In this document: piece by piece, positions 1 through 6,215 of the stretch | How positions within the stretch are numbered: the stretch's first letter is position 1 | How the letters are laid out: each line of letters starts with the position of its first letter | Origin: Savagea sp. | GTDB taxonomy: Bacteria > Bacillota > Bacilli > Bacillales_A > Planococcaceae | Length of the DNA: 6,584 nt | Reading direction: 5' to 3' | Assembly (NCBI GenBank): GCA_030147435.1 | Contig: JASKZX010000095.1 | Coordinates: forward strand, 1-6,584 | Translations under genes and position numbers: made by a program | The notes under the pieces: generated by a model | What the model was told of the DNA's origin: nothing | The model's database searches: none | What the model saw: only the letters and a program-made list of their open reading frames with translations

Positions 1-78
1 TTTACAGCGATGGAAAAAGCGATTCAACGTGCGAATGAACAGTCGGCGCAGTTAATGAATTCACTCGGTGGAATGTAA
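1..78 (+). CDS. fliD: flagellar filament cap protein FliD, C-terminal end (partial)
   Basis: The window opens inside an open frame that reads 25 codons and stops at TAA 76-78, ending in the residues SLGGM. The tail (FTAMEKAIQRANEQSAQLMN) is an amphipathic helix like the C-terminal coiled-coil end of Bacillus FliD, which forms the cap at the growing filament tip and helps flagellin fold into place. The identification rests on this short match and on fliS and a fliT-like gene following directly, the usual Bacillus order. The gap to fliS is 28 bases with no terminator, so the three genes are probably co-transcribed. The start and nearly all of the protein lie to the left of the window. Confidence 0.82.
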   Translation, partial: FTAMEKAIQRANEQSAQLMNSLGGM

Positions 79-106
79 AGAATTTTAAAAAAGGAGTTAT
101 AGATTC

Positions 107-508
107 ATGTCAAAAAATAATCCGTATGCAGCTTATCAACAAAATACAGTAAACACATCATCACCAGCAGAGTTAACATTAATGCTCTATGATGGGAGTT
201 TAAAGTTTATCTCTCGTGCAAAGCGTGCCATGGAAGAAGAAAATATCGCGGAAAAAAATGAAGCGATTCAACGTGCACAAGCAATTGTGACAGAGTTAAT
301 GGTTACATTAGATCAATCGGTCCCTGTTGCTAAAAATATGTTAACTCTTTATGAGTATGTGAATTACAACTTGATTGAAGCAAATGTTCATAATGATATC
401 GAAAAGCTCGATGAAGCCGCAAATATTATGCGTGAGTTTAGAGATACGTGGAAACAAGTGATTCAAATAAATCGTCAAAAACAATTTGCTGATGTGGATG
501 AAATTTAA
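107..508 (+). CDS. fliS: flagellar export chaperone FliS
   Basis: The product is 133 aa, the normal length for FliS. FliS is a cytosolic helical-bundle chaperone that binds the C-terminal disordered region of flagellin, prevents its premature polymerisation and delivers it to the flagellar type III export apparatus. The N-terminus carries the family signature NPYAAYQQNTVNT (about residues 5-17) followed by PAELTLMLYDGSLKFI (20-35); the C-terminal helix holds the conserved FRDTWKQ (residues 111-117). The start ATG at 107 is fixed by AAGGAG at 91-96, ten bases upstream. The gene lies 28 bases after fliD, and its stop TAA (506-508) shares one base with the ATG of the next gene, so translational coupling is likely. 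Close similarity to remembered B. subtilis FliS makes the call firm. Confidence 0.96.
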   Translation: MSKNNPYAAYQQNTVNTSSPAELTLMLYDGSLKFISRAKRAMEEENIAEKNEAIQRAQAIVTELMVTLDQSVPVAKNMLTLYEYVNYNLIEANVHNDIEKLDEAANIMREFRDTWKQVIQINRQKQFADVDEI

Positions 509-858
509 TGAGAGAAGCGATGAAGGAATGGGAAGAATCGACACTCATTATCATAAAGCTTGCTCGCATTACTGATGAAAATCATCGTGAAGAAGTGATT
601 CAAACGATTAACCATCATTTAGAAAGACGTGAACAACTACTTCCTGAAATAAAAGCACCATTTACAGATGAAGAACAGTCTGAAAAAAAGCGTTTCGTTC
701 AGTTAGAACGAGAGATGACTGAAGTATTAGAACAGTTTTATCAAAAGTTAAAAGAAGAACTTTTTACGATGAAGGCTAAAAAAGGAACTGTTAAAAATTA
801 TGTCAATCCTTATGACAAAGTAGCGCGCGATGGAACATACTATGATACAAAGCAATGA
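508..858 (+). CDS. fliT: FliT-like flagellar export chaperone
   Basis: The product is 116 aa, predicted to be almost entirely helical, charged and soluble, with no signal peptide or membrane segment. FliT-family proteins are small helical chaperones; in enterics FliT binds FliD and export components, and in Bacillus it is assigned as the chaperone of the cap protein. Support here is position (third in fliD-fliS-fliT), size, the central LERREQLLPEIKAPFTDEE block (about residues 38-56) and the tail YVNPYDKVARDGTYYD (98-113), a NPY...DG.YYD ending I associate with Bacillus FliT. The start ATG 508-510 overlaps the fliS stop in TAATG with only a weak SD-like purine run before it, so it probably depends on re-initiation by ribosomes finishing fliS. 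The stop is TGA (856-858), inside the terminator stem. Sequence conservation in this family is low, so assignment leans on context. Confidence 0.85.
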   Translation: MREAMKEWEESTLIIIKLARITDENHREEVIQTINHHLERREQLLPEIKAPFTDEEQSEKKRFVQLEREMTEVLEQFYQKLKEELFTMKAKKGTVKNYVNPYDKVARDGTYYDTKQ

Positions 859-885
859 ATGTTTTCTCCATTCATTGCTTTTTTT
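849..885 (+). terminator. intrinsic terminator of the fliD-fliS-fliT operon
   Basis: A perfect 13-bp stem pairs 849-861 with 869-881 around a 7-base loop (862-868), followed by a T-run to 885. The left arm begins before the fliT stop codon (856-858), so the hairpin overlaps the end of the coding region. The stem is A+T-rich but long and perfect. Confidence 0.92.
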
Positions 886-911
886 GTTTAAAATATTCGA
901 TAAATGGGTAA
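886..911 (+). promoter_or_regulatory. probable SigB-dependent promoter for hpf
   Basis: GTTTAA (886-891) and GGGTAA (906-911) are separated by 14 bases, matching the Bacillus SigB general-stress consensus GTTTAA-N12-15-GGGWAW. It begins one base after the T-run of the upstream terminator. hpf (yvyD) is a known SigB regulon member in B. subtilis, so motif and target agree. Transcription would begin near 918-920, giving a leader of about 128 nt. Confidence 0.82.
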
Positions 912-925
912 ATGTTTGATATACT
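897..925 (+). promoter_or_regulatory. possible overlapping SigA promoter for hpf
   Basis: TATACT (920-925) matches the -10 consensus at five of six bases and has an extended -10 TG at 917-918. A weak -35 TCGATA (897-902, four of six) lies at the optimal 17-base spacing. It overlaps the SigB-like site, so the two holoenzymes could not bind at once. Support is moderate because the region is A+T-rich. Confidence 0.5.
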
Positions 926-940
926 TGAAGTAAGATCACC

Positions 941-1037
941 AACTTCACAAGGTGAGGTTCAAATTTACGTTAAACGTCATTTATTTCCATTTCCTTAGAA
1001 ATTGTAAGGCTAATGATAAATGGCAAAGACTAAGGAG
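941..1037 (+). promoter_or_regulatory. structured hpf leader with possible RBS-sequestering stem
   Basis: The leader between the promoters and hpf holds a tight hairpin (941-948 with 952-959, 8 bp with one G-U, 3-base loop). Further down, 991-998 (TTCCTTAG) can pair with 1030-1037 (CTAAGGAG), 8 bp with one G-U, which would cover most of the hpf ribosome binding site. A competing 5-bp pairing (993-997 with 1005-1009) would free that site. This is read by eye; no free energies or homologous leaders were checked, and short pairings are common by chance in such sequence. Confidence 0.35.
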
Positions 1038-1046
1038 GAATGCACA

Positions 1047-1610
1047 ATGTTAGACTATAATATTCGAGGAGAGAATATTGAAGTAACTCCAGCAATTCGC
1101 GAACACGTGGAGAGCAAGTTAGGTAAGTTAGAACGATATTTTAATGAAGGGGCAGACGCAAGCGCGTATGTCAACTTAAAGGTGTATAAGAACGGATCAA
1201 CGAAAGTAGAAGTAACAATTCCTATGAAAGGCGTTACATTACGTGCTGAAGAGCGTCACGATGATATGTATGCAGGAATTGATTTAATCGTTGATAAATT
1301 AGAGCGTCAAATTCGTAAATACAAAACACGTGTCAATCGTAAATCACGTGAACATGGTGGTGTAGGAGAGTTATTTGCCTCACTTGAAAAAGACCGTAAA
1401 GACCATGAAGAGGAAGAAGCGCAAGAAGATGAGTTCCAAATTGTTCGTACGAAACGCTTCGATTTAAAACCGATGAGTGCAGAAGAGGCAATTTTACAAA
1501 TGAACTTACTTGACCACAACTTCTTCGTTTATACAGATGGAGAAACAGATGAAACAAACATTGTTTATAAACGTCGTGATGGTAAGTACGGAATTATTGA
1601 AACAAATTAA
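1047..1610 (+). CDS. hpf: ribosome hibernation promoting factor, long form (HPF/YvyD)
   Basis: The product is 187 aa, the length of long HPF (B. subtilis YvyD is 189 aa as I recall). Long HPF binds the 30S decoding region and joins two 70S ribosomes into inactive 100S dimers in stationary phase or stress. The N-terminal S30AE/RaiA domain covers about residues 1-100 (start MLDYNIRGENIEVTPAIREH; KLERQIRKYKTRVNRK at 84-99). A very acidic linker follows (about 114-130), then the C-terminal dimerisation domain from about 131 (IVRTKRFDLKPMSAEEAILQ, then LDHNFFVYTD). The start at 1047 is chosen over the in-frame ATG at 1020 because TAAGGAGG (1031-1038) lies eight bases before it and the protein then begins like its homologues. 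It has its own promoter region and terminator, so it is probably monocistronic and stress-induced through SigB. Confidence 0.96.
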   Translation: MLDYNIRGENIEVTPAIREHVESKLGKLERYFNEGADASAYVNLKVYKNGSTKVEVTIPMKGVTLRAEERHDDMYAGIDLIVDKLERQIRKYKTRVNRKSREHGGVGELFASLEKDRKDHEEEEAQEDEFQIVRTKRFDLKPMSAEEAILQMNLLDHNFFVYTDGETDETNIVYKRRDGKYGIIETN

Positions 1611-1620
1611 TGAAAAATAT

Positions 1621-1662
1621 ATGAAGAAAACTCCCCCTGAAAGTAGAGGGAGTTTTCTTCAT
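1621..1662 (+). terminator. intrinsic terminator after hpf, possibly bidirectional
   Basis: A perfect 15-bp inverted repeat pairs 1621-1635 with 1648-1662. The G+C core CTCCC/GGGAG is followed by TTTTCTTC (1653-1660) as the U-tract on the + strand. A matching A-rich tract on the left makes it symmetric, so it could also work on the - strand, although no convergent gene is present here. Confidence 0.88.
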
Positions 1663-1672
1663 GTCCGGATAT

Positions 1673-1701
1673 TTGCAACGTTCATTTTCAACTGTTAAAA
1701 T
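1673..1701 (+). promoter_or_regulatory. SigA-type promoter of the secA-prfB operon
   Basis: TTGCAA (1673-1678, five of six to the -35 consensus) and TAAAAT (1696-1701, five of six to the -10) are separated by 17 bases. A TG at 1693-1694 adds the extended -10 element. It sits between the hpf terminator and secA; transcription should start near 1708, giving a leader of about 25 nt. Confidence 0.8.
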
Positions 1702-1733
1702 GAATGAATGAACTATTATGAGGATGTGAAAAA

Positions 1734-4241
1734 ATGCTCGGTCTATTAAAAAAGATTTTTGACCCGAATCGTCGAGATGTGAAGCGACTCGGAAAAATTG
1801 CAGATCAAGTCATTGCATTAGATGAAGAGATGCAAGCACTTTCAGATGCAGAATTGCAAGCGAAGACAGATGAATTCCGCCAGCGTTTACAAGATGGTGA
1901 AACTCTTGAACATATTAAAGTTGAAGCTTTTGCCGTTGTACGTGAAGCATCACGTCGCGTTTTAGGACTCCACCCATTCCGCGTACAAATTATGGGGGGT
2001 GCGGCACTTCACGAAGGAAACATCGCTGAAATGAAAACAGGGGAAGGTAAGACATTGACGTCTACATTACCTGTTTATTTAAATGCGCTTACTGGTAAAG
2101 GTGTTCATGTCGTAACAGTGAACGAATATTTAGCAGCACGTGACGCTGAAGAGATGGGACAAGTGTACAATTTCCTCGGGTTAACCGTCGGATTAAACTT
2201 GCATGAAATGTCGACAGATGAAAAGCGTGAAGCGTATCAGTCAGACGTTACGTATAGTACGAATAATGAGTTAGGTTTTGATTACTTACGTGACAACATG
2301 GTGCTTTATAAAGAACAAAAAGTACAGCGTCCATTAAACTTTGCTGTTATTGACGAGGTGGACTCGATTTTAATTGACGAGGCACGAACACCGTTAATTA
2401 TTTCGGGAAAAGCTGCAAAGTCTGAAGAGTTATATACGATGACGAATCGTTTTGTCATTACGTTAACGAAAGATGACTACACATATGACGAGACGTCAAA
2501 AGGTGTAACATTGACCGAATCAGGAATTGAAAAAGCAGAAAAAGCATTCAATATTGATAACTTATTTGACTTAGAACATGTAACGTTGAACCATGCAATC
2601 AACCAATCGTTAAAAGCACATATTAGTATGCAAGTTGACGATGATTATGTCGTAAAAGACGGAAAAATTGTCATCGTTGACTCGTTTACCGGTCGTTTAA
2701 TGGAAGGGCGTCGTTATAGCGATGGACTTCACCAAGCGATTGAAGCGAAAGAAGGTCTCGAAATTCAACATGAGACGATGACGCTTGCGACGATTACGTT
2801 CCAAAACTACTTCCGTATGTATGAAAAATTATCAGGGATGACAGGTACAGCGAAGACAGAAGAAGAAGAATTCCGTAACATTTATAATATGAACGTTATC
2901 GAAATTCCGACGAATCGTCCGATCGCTCGTGTGGACCATCCAGATTTAATTTATGCAACGATGGATGGAAAGTTCAAAGCAGTTGCTGAAGATATTCGAG
3001 ATCGCCATAAAAAAGGTCAGCCTGTTCTCGTCGGTACAGTTGCTATTGAAACGTCAGAAATTATTTCGGAGTACTTAAAAAAGTTCGGCGTTCCTCACAA
3101 CGTATTAAACGCGAAAAATCACGAACGTGAAGCAGAAATTATTTTAAATGCCGGACAAAAAGGTGCCGTTACGATTGCAACGAACATGGCTGGTCGTGGT
3201 ACAGACATTAAACTCGGTGAAGGAGTAAAAGAGCTCGGAGGACTCGCTGTTATCGGTACAGAACGTCACGAGTCACGTCGTATTGATAATCAGTTACGAG
3301 GACGTGCTGGTCGTCAAGGAGACCCAGGGGTTACACAATTTTATTTATCACTTGAAGATGAGTTAATGCGCCGTTTCGGTTCCGATAAAATGAAAGCGAC
3401 GATGGAACGCTTTGGAATGGACGATTCAACACCGATTCAATCGCGTATGGTTTCTCGTTCTGTAGAGTCTGCTCAAAAACGTGTAGAAGGAAATAACTTT
3501 GATTCACGTAAGCGTCTTTTAGAATATGACGACGTTTTACGTCAGCAACGTGAAGTCATTTATACGGACCGAAATGCGGTATTAGAAGAGGAAAATATTC
3601 GTCCGTTACTTGAAAAAATGTTGAAAAACGTTATTGAACGTGCAGTCGTGAATTATACACGTTACGATGAGGATGAAGGGACAGAAGAAATTAGTATCGA
3701 AGGGTTAGCAAACTTCGTTGAAGCGAACTTACTTCCTAAAGGATGGCTCACAACGAAAGACTTTGAAGGAAAGACGAGCGAAGAAATTGAACGTTTAATT
3801 AAAGACGAAGTAATGCAACGATACGATGAAAAAGAAGAAGAGATGTCTGAAGAACAGATGCGTGAATTTGAAAAAGTAATTTTACTTCGCGCAATCGATA
3901 CGAAATGGACAGAACATATTGACGCAATGGACCAACTCCGTCAAGGAATCCATTTACGTGCTTACGGACAAAATGATCCACTTGCAGAGTATCAAGCAGA
4001 AGGGTTTTATATGTTTGATGCAATGATGCAAGCGATTGAAGAAGATGCTGCGAAGTACGTAATGAAAGCAGAAATTTACCGTAACTTAGAACGTCAAGAA
4101 GTAGCAAAAGGGCAAGCGGTCAATCCAAAAGGTGGGGAAGCACCGAAAAAGCAACCGATTCGTAAGAAAAAAATCGGACGAAATGAACCTTGTCCTTGTG
4201 GCAGTGGTAAAAAGTATAAAAACTGTCATGGAAAAGATTAA
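1734..4241 (+). CDS. secA: preprotein translocase ATPase SecA
   Basis: The product is 835 aa, normal for Firmicute SecA (B. subtilis 841 aa as I recall). SecA is the cytosolic/peripheral-membrane ATPase that pushes unfolded preproteins through SecYEG. In order: first nucleotide-binding domain with Walker A MKTGEGKT (residues 100-107) and Walker B VIDEVDS (205-211); preprotein-crosslinking domain (about 221-365); [19 protein letters not shown] (355-373); second nucleotide domain with [10 protein letters not shown] (483-492) and arginine-finger region [11 protein letters not shown] (520-530); helical scaffold/wing with the two-helix finger and IHLRAYGQ (739-746), whose Tyr744 corresponds to the tip tyrosine; then a basic linker and a zinc-binding tail with C820, C822, C831 and H832. 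The last ligand is His, as in E. coli, where B. subtilis has Cys. ATG 1734 follows GAGG (1720-1723). prfB begins 29 bases downstream without a terminator, so they form an operon. The gene appears intact. Confidence 0.98.
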   Translation: MLGLLKKIFDPNRRDVKRLGKIADQVIALDEEMQALSDAELQAKTDEFRQRLQDGETLEHIKVEAFAVVREASRRVLGLHPFRVQIMGGAALHEGNIAEMKTGEGKTLTSTLPVYLNALTGKGVHVVTVNEYLAARDAEEMGQVYNFLGLTVGLNLHEMSTDEKREAYQSDVTYSTNNELGFDYLRDNMVLYKEQKVQRPLNFAVIDEVDSILIDEARTPLIISGKAAKSEELYTMTNRFVITLTKDDYTYDETSKGVTLTESGIEKAEKAFNIDNLFDLEHVTLNHAINQSLKAHISMQVDDDYVVKDGKIVIVDSFTGRLMEGRRYSDGLHQAIEAKEGLEIQHETMTLATITFQNYFRMYEKLSGMTGTAKTEEEEFRNIYNMNVIEIPTNRPIARVDHPDLIYATMDGKFKAVAEDIRDRHKKGQPVLVGTVAIETSEIISEYLKKFGVPHNVLNAKNHEREAEIILNAGQKGAVTIATNMAGRGTDIKLGEGVKELGGLAVIGTERHESRRIDNQLRGRAGRQGDPGVTQFYLSLEDELMRRFGSDKMKATMERFGMDDSTPIQSRMVSRSVESAQKRVEGNNFDSRKRLLEYDDVLRQQREVIYTDRNAVLEEENIRPLLEKMLKNVIERAVVNYTRYDEDEGTEEISIEGLANFVEANLLPKGWLTTKDFEGKTSEEIERLIKDEVMQRYDEKEEEMSEEQMREFEKVILLRAIDTKWTEHIDAMDQLRQGIHLRAYGQNDPLAEYQAEGFYMFDAMMQAIEEDAAKYVMKAEIYRNLERQEVAKGQAVNPKGGEAPKKQPIRKKKIGRNEPCPCGSGKKYKNCHGKD

Positions 4242-4270
4242 AAGATACGTATTCATAGGAGGAACAATGG

Positions 4271-5372
4271 ATGATTCAATTAGCAGATGTACGAAATGAA
4301 TTAGAAAATACAGCGGAAACTATCGCGGACTTCAGGGGGTCTCTTTGACTTAGAAAACAAAGAGGCTCGTATTCAAGAGTTAGATGAAATTATGGTCGAT
4401 CCAGACTTTTGGAACGATCCAGACGAAGCGAAAAAATATATTGATGAATCGAACTATTTAAAAGATATTGTCGGTTCATATAAAGAGTTAGTAGAGACTC
4501 ACGGAGATTTAGAAGCGACGCATGAGTTGTTACGCGAAGAATATGATGAAGAGTTATTTGCAGAGCTCGAAACTGAAATGAAAGACTTTTTGAAAGCAGT
4601 AGAAGCGTTCGAGTTACAAATGTTACTGAGCGAAGAGCACGATCAAAATAGTGCGATTTTAGAAATTCACTCAGGAGCAGGTGGAACTGAATCACAAGAC
4701 TGGGCATCGATGCTTTTACGTATGTATACACGTTGGGCAGAACAGCATGACTATAAAGTAGAGACACTCGACTATCAAGCAGGGGATGAAGCAGGCATTA
4801 AATCTGTCACATTATCGATCAAAGGTGTGAATGCTTACGGTTACTTAAAAGCTGAAAAAGGTGTTCATCGCCTCGTTCGTATATCACCTTTTGATTCTTC
4901 GGGGCGTCGTCATACATCGTTCTCATCTGTAGAAGTGACTCCGGAACTTGATGACGATATGGATGTAGAAATTCGAGCAGAAGATGTAAAAATTGATACG
5001 TACCGTTCTAGTGGAGCAGGTGGACAGCACGTCAACACAACCGATTCAGCAGTTCGTATGACACACATTCCGACCGGTGCTGTCGTTACTTGTCAGACAG
5101 AACGTTCACAAATTAAAAACCGCGAACGTGCGATGAAAATGTTAAAAGCAAAATTATATCAAATTCAACTAGAAGAAGAACAAGCAAAACTCGATGCGAT
5201 TCGAGGAGAACAAAAAGAAATTGGCTGGGGAAGTCAAATTCGTTCGTACGTTTTCCACCCGTATTCAATGGTGAAAGACCATCGAACAAATGAAGAAACA
5301 GGAAATACAGACGCGGTGATGGATGGAGATTTAGATCCATTTATTCATGCATATTTACGTTCTCAATTATAA
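4271..5372 (+). CDS. prfB: peptide chain release factor 2 (RF2), made by programmed +1 frameshift
   Basis: The protein is encoded in two frames: 4271-4345 (25 codons, ending CTT before TGA 4346-4348) and, after skipping T4346, 4347-5372 (341 codons plus TAA). The joined product is 366 aa, the family's usual length, and the junction [19 protein letters not shown] reads as normal RF2. RF2 recognises UGA and UAA in the ribosomal A site and triggers peptide release. Visible motifs are the stop-reading tripeptide SPF (residues 205-207) and the catalytic GGQ (250-252) in [17 protein letters not shown]; residue 246 is Ser. AGGAGG (4257-4262) eight bases before ATG 4271 fixes the start; the ATG at 4267 is in the wrong frame and too close. 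It follows secA in the same operon, and a terminator comes directly after. A finder without frameshift handling would call only 4392-5372, missing 40 residues. Confidence 0.97.
4334..4349 (+). other. prfB programmed +1 ribosomal frameshift site
   Basis: The internal Shine-Dalgarno-like AGGGGG (4334-4339) lies three bases before the slippery CTT (4343-4345), followed by TGA C (4346-4349). This is the spacing and layout of the known bacterial prfB site (AGGGGG, three bases, CUU UGA C). When RF2 is scarce the ribosome pauses at UGA, slips from CUU to UUU and continues in the +1 frame; when RF2 is plentiful a 25-residue peptide is released. This is autoregulation known from the family, and every sequence element is present here. 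Confidence 0.96.
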
Positions 5373-5373
5373 T

Positions 5374-5413
5374 AAAAAACACTCACCCTATTTTTGCGGG
5401 TGGGTGTTTTTTT
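5374..5413 (+). terminator. intrinsic terminator of the secA-prfB operon
   Basis: The arms 5374-5388 and 5398-5412 form a 15-bp stem with a single T-G wobble (core CACTCACCC with GGGTGGGTG) and a 9-base loop. The right arm runs into seven T residues (5407-5413). It begins two bases after the prfB stop codon. Confidence 0.95.
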
Positions 5414-5453
5414 ATCTTTGAGACAGATGAAAAGAAAATGAAACATATCTGTA

Positions 5454-5482
5454 ATGCTACTTATAGGCACTCATGCTATAAT
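5454..5482 (+). promoter_or_regulatory. extended -10 promoter for ftsE-ftsX
   Basis: A perfect TATAAT (5477-5482) is preceded by the extended -10 dinucleotide TG (5474-5475). At 17-base spacing the -35 position reads ATGCTA (5454-5459), only three of six, which is usual for extended -10 promoters. It lies just downstream of the prfB terminator; initiation is expected near 5489, giving a leader of about 40 nt. Confidence 0.75.
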
Positions 5483-5528
5483 GAATCTAAGTTCAAAGAG
5501 ATTCGAATATAACTTAGGTGGTTTTGCA

Positions 5529-6215
5529 ATGATTATCATGAAAGATGTGTATAAAAAATATCCAAATGGAGTCGTCGCAGCGAATGGTTTGAATGTAGAA
5601 ATTCAACCAGGAGAGTTTGTTTACGTTGTCGGACCGAGTGGGGCAGGGAAGTCCACCTTCATTAAAATGATTTATCGAGAAGAAAAACCGACGAGTGGAG
5701 AGGTTTTTATTAATAATAAAAATTTGATAAAAATGAAGGACCGCGACGTTCCGTACTTACGACGTGAAATCGGTGTTGTCTTCCAAGATTTTAAACTTCT
5801 ACCTCGACTGAATGCTTTTGAAAATGTTGCGTTCGCTTTAGAAGTAATTGAAGAACACCCACAAAAAATAAAGAAGAAAGTCGAGGACGTGTTAGCGCTT
5901 GTCGGGCTAGCTGGTAAAGAAAAGATGTTCCCACATGAATTATCAGGTGGCGAACAACAGAGAGTAGCTATCGCTCGCTCTATCGTCAATATGCCAAAAA
6001 TTGTTATTGCCGATGAGCCGACAGGAAATTTAGATCCTGAAACGTCTTGGGATATTATGAAAATTTTTGAGGAAATTAACTCAAGGGGAACGACGGTTGT
6101 AATGGCTACTCATAACCGAGAAGTCGTGGACACGATCCGTCATCGAGTATTAGCCATTGAAGATGGAATCATCGTTCGAGATGAATATGGAGGCGAATAC
6201 GGAAATGACTATTAA
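5529..6215 (+). CDS. ftsE: cell-division ABC-type ATPase FtsE
   Basis: The product is 228 aa, the usual FtsE length. FtsE is the cytosolic ATPase of the FtsEX complex, which does not transport a substrate but passes ATP-driven changes through FtsX to control peptidoglycan hydrolases (CwlO in B. subtilis; division and elongation in general). All ABC motifs are present: Walker A GPSGAGKST (35-43), Q-loop FQDFKLLP with Q86, signature LSGGEQQR (138-145), Walker B IVIADEP with catalytic E163, D-loop NLD, and H-loop ATH with H195. The start ATG 5529 is preceded by AGGTGG (5516-5521) at seven bases and gives the homologous N-terminus MIIMKDVYKKYPNG. The frame stays open back to an ATG at 5454, but that stretch overlaps the promoter. 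It overlaps ftsX by 11 bases. Confidence 0.97.
   Translation: MIIMKDVYKKYPNGVVAANGLNVEIQPGEFVYVVGPSGAGKSTFIKMIYREEKPTSGEVFINNKNLIKMKDRDVPYLRREIGVVFQDFKLLPRLNAFENVAFALEVIEEHPQKIKKKVEDVLALVGLAGKEKMFPHELSGGEQQRVAIARSIVNMPKIVIADEPTGNLDPETSWDIMKIFEEINSRGTTVVMATHNREVVDTIRHRVLAIEDGIIVRDEYGGEYGNDY

Noticed and set aside
19..276. 14-base identical repeat in fliD (19-32) and fliS (263-276)
   Set aside because: Both copies encode AIQRA within amphipathic helices; the flanks diverge at once, so chance plus similar codon use explains it.
912..1046. Possible SigH promoter for hpf, as reported for B. subtilis yvyD
   Set aside because: I found no AGGA-type -35 paired with a GAAT-type -10 at suitable spacing.
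1510..1698. 62-codon + strand frame overlapping the end of hpf
   Set aside because: It overlaps the conserved HPF dimerisation domain in another frame and runs through the terminator hairpin.
3799..4107. 102-codon open frame on the - strand inside secA
   Set aside because: It lies opposite strongly conserved SecA coding sequence, has no recognisable domain and no convincing ribosome binding site, and is best explained as an antisense shadow.
4390..4767. 125-codon open frame on the - strand inside prfB
   Set aside because: It is opposite well-conserved RF2 sequence; its Leu/Ser-rich composition is typical of the reverse complement of an acidic helical coding region.
5454..5528. N-terminal extension of ftsE from an upstream ATG
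   Set aside because: It would start inside the promoter -35 region and upstream of the expected transcription start, lacks a good SD, and is not part of the FtsE family N-terminus.
5672..5989. 105-codon open frame on the - strand inside ftsE
   Set aside because: It is antisense to the FtsE core, including the signature motif region; no independent evidence of coding.
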